A DNA stretch of 53,146 nucleotides from Coriobacteriia bacterium (GTDB lineage Bacteria; Actinomycetota; Coriobacteriia; Anaerosomatales; Anaerosomataceae), in assembly GCA_030655755.1 (NCBI GenBank), contig JAUSOQ010000021.1, forward strand, positions 1 to 53,146, given 5' to 3'. The translations under genes and the position numbers were made by a program. The stretch's first letter is position 1. Every line of letters starts with the position of its first letter. Positions 7,517 through 15,403 of the stretch are shown piece after piece. Under the pieces are notes generated by a model. The model was not told where the DNA came from. It was given only the letters and a program-made list of their open reading frames with translations, and searched no databases.

Positions 7517-8809
7517 GTGGATCTCACGATTGAAAGCCTAGCATATGGCGGAGCCGGCATAGCGCGCGCCGAAGACGGCGCCACGATCTTCGTCGAAGGT
7601 TCTTGCCCCGGCGACGTCGTCCGTGCCAGCATCACCGAGGACCATGGCCGATTCCGTAAGGCCGTGATCGATGAGATCCTTGCACCCTCAAGCGAACGGG
7701 TGACCCCACGTTGTCCCTACTTCGGCGAGTGCGGAGGCTGCCAGTGGCAGCACATCGACTACGGCGTCCAACTCCAGTCGAAACGCCGTGCGGTCATCGA
7801 TGCGCTCGGGCGCATAGGGAGACTTAAGATACCCGTACGCGAGACACTCGGAAGCAAGAACTCCTACGGGTACCGCAACAAAGTCGAACTATCCGCAGCT
7901 TCAACACCACAGGGTCTGGTTCTCGGCTACTCCCGAGCGGGCTCCAACCACGTACTCCCGATCGAGCGCTGCCTGCTTCTCCCCAAGAGACTCGAACGCG
8001 CGCCGCGTTCTCTCACCGGTGCACTACGCTATCTCTCTTCACAAGGAGACGTGGCCGTAGAGCGGGTCGCCCTGCGCGTCTCGAGTACGGGCAGTGTCGA
8101 GGTCGACCTCTGGACGGCGCCTGGCCCGTTCCCCCGCCATCTCGCAGCCAAGATCATTACGGATGCAGTGGGCGCACGCACGGTAACGCGGGTGCTGTTC
8201 AAAGGCGAGCTCAAGACGCGCAACGTCACGAAGGTCGAGGTCCTTGCCGGCCCGGGTATGTGGGAAGAACGGCTGGACGACCACCGCTACCTGGTCTCGG
8301 CCCCGTCCTTCTTCCAGGTGAACAGCGCTGCGGCGCGCCGACTGCAACACACTGTCACCGAAGTGCTTGCACCGGATGGCACGGACCAGGTCATCGACCT
8401 GTTCGCAGGTGTCGGCACTTTCACGCTCCCTTTGGCCGAACTTGCCGGCAACGTCATCGCCGTCGAGTCATCCAAACATGCCCTCGCCGACCTGCGTCGA
8501 AACCTTGAGGTGAATGGGCTGTTCGCTGAGATCGAGCCCGGGGATGCCGATCGGGTGCTACCTGGACTCGGCCATGCCGACCTTGTCGTCGTCGACCCAC
8601 CGCGTGCCGGACTGGCCGAGAGCACCATCGCATCATTAGCAGCAACGGGGGCCCGCACGATCGCCTACGTCTCATGCGACCCGACTACGCTCGCTCGCGA
8701 CGCGGCGCGTCTGGTCGGATATGGATACAGGCCGACGGAAGCGATTCCCATTGACCTGTTCCCGCAGACATACCATATCGAAACGGTACTCGTTCTAAGC
8801 GCCGACTAG
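7517..8809 (+). CDS. rlmD: RNA (uracil-5-)-methyltransferase, RlmD/TrmA family
   Basis: A 430-residue SAM-dependent enzyme that makes 5-methyluridine in rRNA or tRNA. An N-terminal TRAM domain (DLTIESLAYGGAGIAR) is followed by the iron-sulfur motif CPYFGECGGC (Cx5Cx2C), the SAM motif VIDLFAGVGTF near residue 295, VVVDPPRAGL and the catalytic YVSCDPTTLARD near the C-terminus. I chose GTG at 7517 because AGGAG is 5 bases upstream and TRAM begins directly; an ATG at 7475 would add 14 residues. The exact target base (23S U1939 or another) cannot be read from sequence. It diverges from the pilT operon and overlaps the next gene tail to tail by 4 bases. Confidence 0.87.
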   Translation: MDLTIESLAYGGAGIARAEDGATIFVEGSCPGDVVRASITEDHGRFRKAVIDEILAPSSERVTPRCPYFGECGGCQWQHIDYGVQLQSKRRAVIDALGRIGRLKIPVRETLGSKNSYGYRNKVELSAASTPQGLVLGYSRAGSNHVLPIERCLLLPKRLERAPRSLTGALRYLSSQGDVAVERVALRVSSTGSVEVDLWTAPGPFPRHLAAKIITDAVGARTVTRVLFKGELKTRNVTKVEVLAGPGMWEERLDDHRYLVSAPSFFQVNSAAARRLQHTVTEVLAPDGTDQVIDLFAGVGTFTLPLAELAGNVIAVESSKHALADLRRNLEVNGLFAEIEPGDADRVLPGLGHADLVVVDPPRAGLAESTIASLAATGARTIAYVSCDPTTLARDAARLVGYGYRPTEAIPIDLFPQTYHIETVLVLSAD

Positions 8810-9033
8810 ACCAGCTTTCCCACTTCGGGGAAGTCAAGCACATGCTCGTCATGCGGTGCGCCCTCATGCGCCTCGGTCAGATCCATCCCTGCCGAGTGCA
8901 TACCCTCATGATCTCCGCCGCCCCACATCGCGCTCTCAGTCAGGTCGTAGACGACACCCATGAAGGCAACGTATGCAGGCTTGCCACTGCTGCCGTCGTA
9001 CTGCTTCAACTCCTCGATCGTGAACTCTTTCAT
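8806..9033 (-). CDS. cytochrome b5-like heme/steroid-binding domain protein
   Basis: A 75-residue soluble protein of the small prokaryotic cytochrome b5-like family. The sequence begins MKEFTIEELKQYDG, followed by the domain hallmark KPAYVAFMGVVYDLT, and has His residues in GGGDHEGMHSAG and APHDEH that could ligate heme, as in this family. ATG at 9033 has GGAGG 5 bases upstream; the longer GTG start at 9045 would overlap that site. The last 4 bases overlap the convergent methyltransferase gene. Whether it binds heme or a small hydrophobic ligand is unknown. Confidence 0.85.
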   Translation of the reverse strand: MKEFTIEELKQYDGSSGKPAYVAFMGVVYDLTESAMWGGGDHEGMHSAGMDLTEAHEGAPHDEHVLDFPEVGKLV

Positions 9034-9102
9034 CGCAACCTCCACACACCAGGAACGGACTTTTGGAGTTCATCCCCGTTCCGGCGCCGGACGCACCTCG
9101 CG

Positions 9103-9456
9103 CTAGTGCAGCACCTTGCGGATCTTGCCGATGACCTTCATCGCCGTTGCAGCCACACCAGAAGCAGCGACCAGACCGAAGATGCCGCCAACGGCGCCCT
9201 TATCATCCTTGCCACCAAGATCGATGTTCATCGAGCGCTCTTCACCCTCGACATCAAGGGTAAGCGTCGCGCCATCAGAGCCGAGATCGACGTCAGTGAT
9301 ACTGGAAACGATGCCCTTGGCGATCTCTGCGCCACTGACCGTCCCAACCTGGCGGTCGACGAGCACCGGCTCCTCTGCCAGTGCGGAGCCGACCGACAAC
9401 AGCAATACCGCCATAGTAAGTACGATGCCGATCGAGTATCGCATCATCCGCTTCAT
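9103..9456 (-). CDS. small secreted protein of unknown function
   Basis: A 117-residue protein with an obvious Sec signal peptide: KR at the start, a hydrophobic core IGIVLTMAVLLLSVG and an SALA-EE cleavage site near residue 28. The mature part is acidic and beta-prone (DLGSDGATLTLDVEGEERSM) and ends in a glycine/alanine-rich segment GAVGGIFGLVAASGVAATA that may be a second membrane helix, with a basic tail KVIGKIRKVLH. I took the ATG at 9456; a nearby in-frame ATG at 9447 is possible. I do not recognise a family. A helically phased repeat array lies 110-180 bases upstream. Confidence 0.6.
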   Translation of the reverse strand: MKRMMRYSIGIVLTMAVLLLSVGSALAEEPVLVDRQVGTVSGAEIAKGIVSSITDVDLGSDGATLTLDVEGEERSMNIDLGGKDDKGAVGGIFGLVAASGVAATAMKVIGKIRKVLH

Positions 9457-9568
9457 CCCGCTGCGCCCCTTCCATGCATGTAACTCATACACACAAGGGT
9501 ATCGACCGAGACTCTACGACAAGGCGTGACGGAAATCACAGAGCTGAGAAAGGCTAGACCAACGGTAG

Positions 9569-9635
9569 CCGTTTATCCCGTTATTCGTCCGTTTAGCTCT
9601 TGCATAAACCGTTAGTCATCACTAGCTTCCGTTAA
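9569..9635. repeat. phased array of five CCGTTWA repeats
   Basis: CCGTT followed by T/A-rich bases occurs at 9569, 9578, 9589, 9609 and 9629, all in the same orientation. The spacings are 9, 11, 20 and 20 bases, i.e. one, one, two and two helical turns. The last copy overlaps the stop codon of the Crp-type gene. It looks like a multimeric binding site for an activator acting on the minus-strand secreted protein gene. Confidence 0.5.
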
Positions 9636-10327
9636 TTGCTCTCAAGAAGTTGACCGAGCGCGAGCAGGTCAATGACTATCTTGCGACCCTTCGTGCCTAC
9701 TACCCCGTCTTTGCCGAGCTGTGAGATGACCCGGCTCGCAGTCTCACGAGAGGTGCCGGCCAGGGTCGCGATCTCGTAATGCGTAAGTCCTTCGATGATC
9801 GGCACACCGCTCGACTCATACGACGCGGTAGCCACATTGAGAAGCACCCTCATGACACGGTGCGTCGCGTCATGGAAGGCCATGTCCTCCAGCCGGGAGA
9901 TCATCTCCCGCACACGCCGCGAGAGCGTGCCGATGAGGGCCAATGCAAGCCTCGGCTGTAACTGAATAGCCGAGGAGAGATCCCGCGCATCGAGTGCGAA
10001 CGCCTCGACATCGGTCACGGCGATCACGTCTGCGGAACGGGGTTCAGCGTCGACCAGGCTCATCTCACCAAAATGTGCGGGAGCTTCGAGGTAGTTGAGC
10101 GCAAGTTCCTTCCCCTCGGGTGACGCAAGGGAGACCTTCACCCTGCCGGAGACGAGGAAGTACATAGCGACTCCCTGCTCGTTCTGCGTGAGGATGAAGG
10201 CACCCTTCGCATACCGTTTGAAGGTCATCATCTCGGCGAGGATAACTAGATCCTCGTCGGCAAGGTCTCCGAACATGGCGAAAGAGCGAAGCTTACCGGC
10301 TATGTATGCTCGTGATGGAGTACTCAT
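9632..10327 (-). CDS. Crp/Fnr family transcriptional regulator
   Basis: A 231-residue regulator with an N-terminal cyclic-nucleotide-type beta roll (residues about 15-125, including GRVKVSLASPEGKELALNYL and HFGEMSLVDAEPRSADVIA), a long dimer helix and a C-terminal Crp-type winged helix, HYEIATLAGTSRETASRVIS near 190. The N-terminal cysteine cluster of Fnr is absent, so an oxygen-sensing 4Fe-4S cluster is not expected. The ligand is unknown; the PRSADV segment resembles the phosphate-binding cassette of cNMP-binding proteins. It is flanked by terminators or repeats and is probably monocistronic. Confidence 0.9.
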   Translation of the reverse strand: MSTPSRAYIAGKLRSFAMFGDLADEDLVILAEMMTFKRYAKGAFILTQNEQGVAMYFLVSGRVKVSLASPEGKELALNYLEAPAHFGEMSLVDAEPRSADVIAVTDVEAFALDARDLSSAIQLQPRLALALIGTLSRRVREMISRLEDMAFHDATHRVMRVLLNVATASYESSGVPIIEGLTHYEIATLAGTSRETASRVISQLGKDGVVGTKGRKIVIDLLALGQLLESN

Positions 10328-10410
10328 GACTTCCTTATCGGTGTCATGCCGACTCGACTCAAGTCCGCCAGCGCGTCACTGTCATAACACTTCGTCAAGT
10401 AAACACGAAG

Positions 10411-10435
10411 GGCGGCGGGTTTGAAACCCGCCGCC
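10411..10435 (-). terminator. terminator of the FAD/Fe-S dehydrogenase gene
   Basis: GGCGGCGGGT / ACCCGCCGCC forms a 10-bp stem with a 5-base loop, 30 bases after the stop codon of the upstream minus-strand gene. It is followed on that strand by CTTCGTGTTT. Confidence 0.75.
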
Positions 10436-10465
10436 TTGTGAGATCATGCATCGGTGCCGATCGTT

Positions 10466-13400
10466 CTACAGCTCGTTCTTGATGTACCCAAGCATCTTCG
10501 GCACGAAGTCATCCATGATCAGCGGAAGCATATTCGGCAGCAGCGCGTCCATGGTCTGTGGCAGAAGGTCCGGCATGAGGACTTCCATGTCCTCCGGCAG
10601 CGGACCGACACGCCGCGAGACCTCGGCGAGCATCGCAGGCATGACCTTCGGCATCATCGCAGGCATCATTCCGGGCATCATTCCGGGCATCATCTTACCC
10701 ATCAGCGCAAGCCCACCAGGGATCGCGCGGGCCGCCTTCATCATCGGAACCATACCCGAGGGCATCGCCTTCATCATCTCTGGCAGCATTGTCACCATGA
10801 TGTCCGTCATCGACTCCGGCTTCATGAGCCAGATGAACTTCTCGAAGTAGCCCCACATCTCGCTGGCATACGCTGTCGGGTCGGGATGAGCGATGCCGAG
10901 GCCGTCCATCGCAAGGTGCGCAAGATCGACGACCTCCATCGGGATGCCCTTCTTGGCGATAGAGTCCCGGAACTGGACCTGACAGCACGGACACAGCGCG
11001 ACCATCGCATCGGCCTCGACGGCGACCGCCTCATCCAGCCGCATCTTCCCAAGCTCGGGAGCGACCGGCGTCTCGCCAATAAGGGTAAGCACCGAACCGC
11101 AGCACAGAGCATCTTCGTGGTTGTGCTCCATCTCCACGAACTCCACGCCTGGAATCGCCTTGATGATGTCTCGTGGCGGTTCATAGTTACCCTGCGCGCG
11201 ACCCATGTGACATGAATCATGGAAGGTGAGCTTCTTGTTGACCTCATGGTCGAACTGCAGTGAGCCATCAGCGATGGCGTCAGCCACCAGCTCCGAGTAG
11301 TGCTTGACCTCGAACTCGTACTCCTCACCCCGCTCCGCCGCGAGGCTGGCGTAAAGTTCCTTCCACACCAGTCCACACGCCGGGCAGGAGGTGACGATCG
11401 TCTTAGCGCCACGTTTCCGCGCCTCAGCGGTATTGTGCAGGTAGATCTCCTCGAAGACGTCCCAACGGCCCGCCACTTTCATCGGGATGCCACAACATGC
11501 CTCTTCATCGCCCATGTAGGTGAACTCGACACCGGAACGGTCGAGCAGCTCCACTGATGCTTGAGCCACGTCTGTATTGATGAGACTCGCGGTGCAGCCC
11601 GCGAAGTACAGGATATCGGCCTTCTCCTTGATCTTCGGCTTGATCTGCTCCGGTACCCAATCGGCGCGGTGTTCCTTCTTCGCAGCCCAGATGTTGCCCT
11701 CGCCACGCAGCGAGGCGGCCATCATCTCGAATGGAGGGAACGTCATGCGCCCCTCGTCTTGGATGAGCTTGCCGCGCATGGCCATCCATGAGTGCTCCAC
11801 GGGGAGTTGCAACTGGCAACGCGTGTTACAGACTTCGCAGGTCGTGCAGACGAGGAACGTGTCGACCATGTGCTGATCGAACTTCTCGCGACCCTCGATG
11901 ACCTCTTTGAGGTACGCGTACTTGCCGCGAGGTGAGTGGCTCATCCACCCGCGAACGGAGTACTCCTCGCATGTGGGAACGCAGTATCCGCACTGCGCGC
12001 AGGCGTACGAGTAGAAGGCCACATCGGCGGGTACGCCGTTCTTCTCCTTGGTACCGACCATGTCACCGGTCGGCACTTTCGCTGCGTTGGCGATGGGCCG
12101 CACGAGCGGTTCGAACGCAAGAGCAATGCCCATGAGGGCGTTCACGGCGCCGGTACCGAGGATCTTCTTCGGGTTCATGACACCCGCCGGGTCCTTCGCA
12201 CGCTTGTACGACTCCAACGCACCGATCTTCTTCTCACCAAGGACGCTCTTGGCCTCCTGACGGAAGAACAGACCCGTTGAGTACGCCCCACCTCGGTGCT
12301 GCTTGGCGATCTTGATGACTACCAGAGACAGCGCGAACGCCAGGTTGAAGGCAAGCGTACGCTCGTCATGCGGTATGAAGCCAAGCAGAACGACCTTGTC
12401 TCCCTTTCCGAGCATTCCCTCGAGAATGAACGGCTGTTTGACCCTCTTGTCGATCTCGGCGAGAACAGCGCCCAGCTCCTCGAGCGGAACGACGACCTCT
12501 GTCGGAACGATCGACGGACCGACGCGCTTGAGGCGCATCGGTGCGAAACGCTGCTCCCACTCGTGCTCGGCCGCCTCGGCCTCCATCTCGACCCCTCCGT
12601 TGGCAGCGAGTATCGCTGCCAACGCGGTATCGATCGCACCGCAACGAGACTCCGGATACGCGATGACTGCAAGGAAGGACTCGGGCAGGTCAGGCTCGTA
12701 GCCGAGGTGTTTCAACTCATATGGATGACCGTGGCGATGAGGGATCGTCTTCTTAAGACGCACCGACTCGGGGTTCAGGAACGTCAGCGACCAGATCGGA
12801 AGCTTCTGCATCGAGATCGCTGTGAGTGCGGACTGGAGCGCACCGATCGCCGAAAAGGTCAGTAGCCGGTGTACCTCGGGCTCCAGCTTACGCAGCGCGA
12901 TCGTCACCTCGGTGATGATGCCGGTGATACCCTCGGCATCTGCTACAAGTGTCTCGAGGCCATCTCCTGTGAACTCTGCCACACTACCGTCGGGCTCTAC
13001 GACTCGTGCACCCAGCACACTCTCTTTAAACAAACCATACTCGTAGCTGCCGAAACCCGCACCGCCCTGGGCAAGCCACCCGGCAACCGTAGAGGACGGT
13101 AGTGACGAAGGGTAGAGGCGCAGGTCGAGCCCAGCTTTGTTGAGTTTCTTCTGGAGCGGCTCCCACAGCGTCCCGCCTTGCACACGAGCGGTCATCGCCT
13201 CGGCATCGATCTTAAGAACGCTACCCATAGCCGACATATCAGCGACTATCGCTCCCGGAAGCGGCAGCACACCACCATAGCCGGATGTCGACATGCCGCG
13301 CGGAACCACCGACACTCGCTCGCTTCTGGCCAGGTTGACCAGAGCCACGACTTCAGCTTCTGTCGTTGGCCTGACCACGGCTCCCGCCACACCCGTAGGC

Positions 13401-13534
13401 ATCAGGGGTTTCACCAGCTTGGGCAGAGCGCCGATGTCCGTCGAGTAGAGCTTGCGTTCGACCCGATCGGTCCTGACCCGGTCGCCGAAGATCTCTTTCA
13501 GCTGCCGTTCGACGCGCTCGTTCACTACAGACAT
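10466..13534 (-). CDS. FAD-linked oxidase fused to a Fe-S CCG-domain reductase with a methionine-rich tail
   Basis: A 1022-residue fusion of GlcD and GlcF types, like large D-lactate or 2-hydroxyacid dehydrogenases. Residues about 40-220 form the FAD-binding PCMH domain (VVPRGMSTSGYGG, QGGAGFGSYEYG) and a FAD-oxidase C domain follows. Two [4Fe-4S] motifs, CAQCGYCVPTCEEY and CTTCEVCNTRC, precede two cysteine-rich CCG modules (ACCGIPMK and LCCGSVL, plus CPCC). It likely passes electrons from a hydroxyacid to quinone or heterodisulfide-type partners. The last 116 residues hold about 26 methionines in PGMMPGMMPAMMP-type repeats, unlike the usual family. ATG at 13534 has AAAGGA upstream. The promoter carries a CsoR-type palindrome. 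Substrate unknown. Confidence 0.88.
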   Translation of the reverse strand: MSVVNERVERQLKEIFGDRVRTDRVERKLYSTDIGALPKLVKPLMPTGVAGAVVRPTTEAEVVALVNLARSERVSVVPRGMSTSGYGGVLPLPGAIVADMSAMGSVLKIDAEAMTARVQGGTLWEPLQKKLNKAGLDLRLYPSSLPSSTVAGWLAQGGAGFGSYEYGLFKESVLGARVVEPDGSVAEFTGDGLETLVADAEGITGIITEVTIALRKLEPEVHRLLTFSAIGALQSALTAISMQKLPIWSLTFLNPESVRLKKTIPHRHGHPYELKHLGYEPDLPESFLAVIAYPESRCGAIDTALAAILAANGGVEMEAEAAEHEWEQRFAPMRLKRVGPSIVPTEVVVPLEELGAVLAEIDKRVKQPFILEGMLGKGDKVVLLGFIPHDERTLAFNLAFALSLVVIKIAKQHRGGAYSTGLFFRQEAKSVLGEKKIGALESYKRAKDPAGVMNPKKILGTGAVNALMGIALAFEPLVRPIANAAKVPTGDMVGTKEKNGVPADVAFYSYACAQCGYCVPTCEEYSVRGWMSHSPRGKYAYLKEVIEGREKFDQHMVDTFLVCTTCEVCNTRCQLQLPVEHSWMAMRGKLIQDEGRMTFPPFEMMAASLRGEGNIWAAKKEHRADWVPEQIKPKIKEKADILYFAGCTASLINTDVAQASVELLDRSGVEFTYMGDEEACCGIPMKVAGRWDVFEEIYLHNTAEARKRGAKTIVTSCPACGLVWKELYASLAAERGEEYEFEVKHYSELVADAIADGSLQFDHEVNKKLTFHDSCHMGRAQGNYEPPRDIIKAIPGVEFVEMEHNHEDALCCGSVLTLIGETPVAPELGKMRLDEAVAVEADAMVALCPCCQVQFRDSIAKKGIPMEVVDLAHLAMDGLGIAHPDPTAYASEMWGYFEKFIWLMKPESMTDIMVTMLPEMMKAMPSGMVPMMKAARAIPGGLALMGKMMPGMMPGMMPAMMPKVMPAMLAEVSRRVGPLPEDMEVLMPDLLPQTMDALLPNMLPLIMDDFVPKMLGYIKNEL

Positions 13535-13606
13535 CACATAGTCCTTTCCGTCGGACAGCTATGTCCGGCGCTCCGATACGGCATACCCCTCCCGCTGGTG
13601 TGTTTC

Positions 13607-13635
13607 ACAATACCCCCAGTGGTATTTCTCGTCAA
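13607..13635 (-). promoter_or_regulatory. promoter with CsoR/CstR-type operator in the spacer
   Basis: On the minus strand TTGACG (13635-13630), a 17-base spacer and TATTGT (13612-13607) form a good promoter for the FAD/Fe-S dehydrogenase. The spacer and -10 contain the inverted repeat AATACC...GGTATT (13609-13626), similar to those in front of the csoR-type gene (51916-51944) and ccdA (42552-42580). Confidence 0.65.
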
Positions 13636-13743
13636 CGTGATCATAGCAAGAGCCGTGCCGAGAATCCCACTATATCGAGTGCTATCATTCGCAAGACATA
13701 TGTGCCCTGCGAGTCTGTGTCTCTAGTCTTCCCAAGGAGCGCC

Positions 13744-14442
13744 GTGCGAGCCGTACTGTTCGATCTTGATGGGACTCTGCTCGATATCGACCTCGAGTCG
13801 TTCCTGCAGCGCTACTTCAGCGAACTGCAGGGCGTGGCGCAGTCACTCAAGACAGAGTTGGATGCCTCTGCGGTGATACAAGCCATCAAAGAATCAACCG
13901 GCGCTATGATGCGCCCGCACGTCGGCCTCACCAATCGGGAGGTGTTCTACGCCGATTTCATGCGACGCACGGGAATCGACCTGGATATGGAGTGGAGTGC
14001 GTTCGACCGGTTCTACACAGAGGTGTTCCCGACGCTCGGTCGACATTGCCGACCAGCCGAAGGCGCCCGAGTCGCTGTGGAAAGCGCTCTCTCTCTCGGT
14101 CTGCGTGTCGCTGTCGCCACCAATCCGATATTCCCGAGAATAGCCATCCAGCACCGCATCGCGTGGGCAGGGCTCGACGATCTCGGACTGGAGATCATCA
14201 CGAGCTACGAGACCATGCACGCATGTAAACCGCTGCCCGAATACTTCAGGCAGACCGCAGAGATGCTCGGAGTAGATCCGACAGAATGCATGATGGTCGG
14301 CGATGACCGGTTCTTAGACATGCCGGCCGCAGATACGGGCATGCAGACGTTCTACGTCGGATCAGACACAGATACCAGCGCTGACTACTGCGGCGATCTC
14401 GTCGCCTTGAGTGATCTGCTGCCCCGGATCATGGCGGACTAG
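13744..14442 (+). CDS. HAD superfamily hydrolase
   Basis: A 232-residue haloacid-dehalogenase-type phosphatase. Motif I is at the very start (VLFDLDGTLLD), motif II is in VAVATNPIF near residue 122, a conserved lysine is in MHACKPLPEYF and motif IV is MVGDDRFLD near 181. The cap domain lies between motif I and II, as in subclass I. I chose GTG at 13744, 4 bases after AAGGAG; longer in-frame readings add 61 residues without similarity and cross the upstream promoter region. The substrate is unknown. It overlaps the convergent DUF2249 gene by 4 bases. Confidence 0.85.
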   Translation: MRAVLFDLDGTLLDIDLESFLQRYFSELQGVAQSLKTELDASAVIQAIKESTGAMMRPHVGLTNREVFYADFMRRTGIDLDMEWSAFDRFYTEVFPTLGRHCRPAEGARVAVESALSLGLRVAVATNPIFPRIAIQHRIAWAGLDDLGLEIITSYETMHACKPLPEYFRQTAEMLGVDPTECMMVGDDRFLDMPAADTGMQTFYVGSDTDTSADYCGDLVALSDLLPRIMAD

Positions 14443-14699
14443 ACCAAGCGTCTACGGATCAGAGCCACCCAGGCGCCGTCGCGGCGCTGGTTCGTGTCGA
14501 ACTCGAAACTGCCACGCGACTCCCGCCTGAGATCCAGCTGATATCCCAGACCCGACGGATCATGATCACAGATGATGACCATGTTGTCGTGACAGTCGGT
14601 CTCAAGCATCTTGTCGACCACAGCAAACACGACAGGCCTCCGCATAGCGGGAGTCAGTCCTCGAAGATCCATGACCAAGCCATTCTCAGCGTTGCTCAA
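14439..14699 (-). CDS. DUF2249 domain protein
   Basis: An 86-residue protein made of one DUF2249 domain, which has a TusA-like fold. The family pattern is clear: LDLRGL-type strand (MDLRGLTPAMRRPVVFAVV), CDHDPSGLGYQLDLR and a final beta hairpin GAWVALIRR. The start is a TTG at 14699 with GAGGTGG 5 bases upstream; this reading places the domain start at residue 10. Such proteins often occur near nitrogen- or sulfur-oxide and redox genes, but the biochemical role is not established. It points away from the hydrogenase leader and shares that intergenic region. Confidence 0.75.
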   Translation of the reverse strand: MSNAENGLVMDLRGLTPAMRRPVVFAVVDKMLETDCHDNMVIICDHDPSGLGYQLDLRRESRGSFEFDTNQRRDGAWVALIRRRLV

Positions 14700-14900
14700 A
14701 CGTCCACCTCAGTACGACAAAAACGGCTCTCAGTCTCACGCGCGGGTTTCTCTTCACCTATCCCTTCCTGTACTCATTAGTCTTTCGTCCCCTGATTCCT
14801 GCCGACCGTCGCCAGATGAGTTCTGGGTAGCAGAGCGTAGTCTCAACCCCATAGGCCTTCCATGAACTTTTTTGCGAGTATTCCGTTTTTACGTTCACGG

Positions 14901-14932
14901 GCTGATACACTATGGTCACGTGCTGATATACT
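14901..14932 (+). promoter_or_regulatory. direct repeats and candidate promoter of the hydrogenase leader
   Basis: GCTGATACACT (14901-14911) and GCTGATATACT (14922-14932) are direct repeats exactly 21 bases apart, two helical turns. The second contains TATACT, a fair -10 box for a transcript starting near 14939, just before the structured leader. A convincing -35 box is missing, which would fit an activated promoter. Confidence 0.45.
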
Positions 14933-14939
14933 GTTTTAT

Positions 14940-15265
14940 TAGTAGGTTCACAAGAGAAGCCGAGAGGGCTATGGAAGTACGTCGGCGATGGCCGACCCTC
15001 GCAAGCGGGGAAGTGGAGCGCGACGACCGACTCGGTCATGCGTGCCAAGAAACCGTCGCTATGTCCCTCCCTCTGGCGAACCCTCCAGTCTTCAGCACTT
15101 GAGTTCCGCAAGGGGCAGGTCTGCCCCAGGACTCGGCGCCTCTGCGGCGACTTGTCCTTTCCCGCATCCACACTCCTAGTTCCCACAGTCGCGCCTCCAT
15201 CCTGGCGCGCCTATACCCCCACGTTAGCCTCGGGCCCGCGACACAGAGCCGGTCTACTGTCGCGG
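14940..15265 (+). ncRNA. structured leader RNA candidate upstream of the hydrogenase operon
   Basis: No credible gene fills 14700-15403. On the plus strand several stems nest. The outer stem pairs CCGAG..GCTA (14960-14971) with TAGCCTCGG (15225-15233). A long-range stem pairs GTGGAGCGCGAC (15013-15024) with GTCGCGCCTCCATC (15188-15201). Inside and beside them are local hairpins: GTCGGC/GCCGAC (14981-14996), one with a CAAG loop (14997-15010), GACCG/CGGTC (15025-15037) and GAGTTCC..GGGGCAG/CTGCCCC..GGACTC (15101-15134). A further stem CCGCGACA/TGTCGCGG follows at 15236-15265. I do not recognise a known riboswitch. It may be a regulatory leader or an independent RNA. Confidence 0.5.
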
Positions 15266-15403
15266 TGATCCCGTTCGAGGCGATAAGGAATCACGTCGAG
15301 ATACGGAAGGGAGGAGTGTGCGCTCAATAGTCGAGCAATAGGGCCCGACACCATGGTTTTTCTGCATTGTAGGTACCGTTATGACACCAAGGAGGTGTAT
15401 GGC

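Noticed and set aside
15100-15170. Partial likeness to a cobalamin riboswitch on the minus strand (AGACCTGCC)
   Set aside because: The other conserved blocks are missing and no gene follows in that direction at proper distance.
14758-15186. Minus-strand open frame of 142 codons in the hydrogenase leader
   Set aside because: Composition is not protein-like, no ribosome site was found, and the stretch is better explained by paired RNA segments.
15353-15403. Upstream start for the hydrogenase small subunit at 15353
   Set aside because: The ribosome site AAGGAGG at 15389-15395 fits ATG 15404, and the Tat signal begins in the right place from there.
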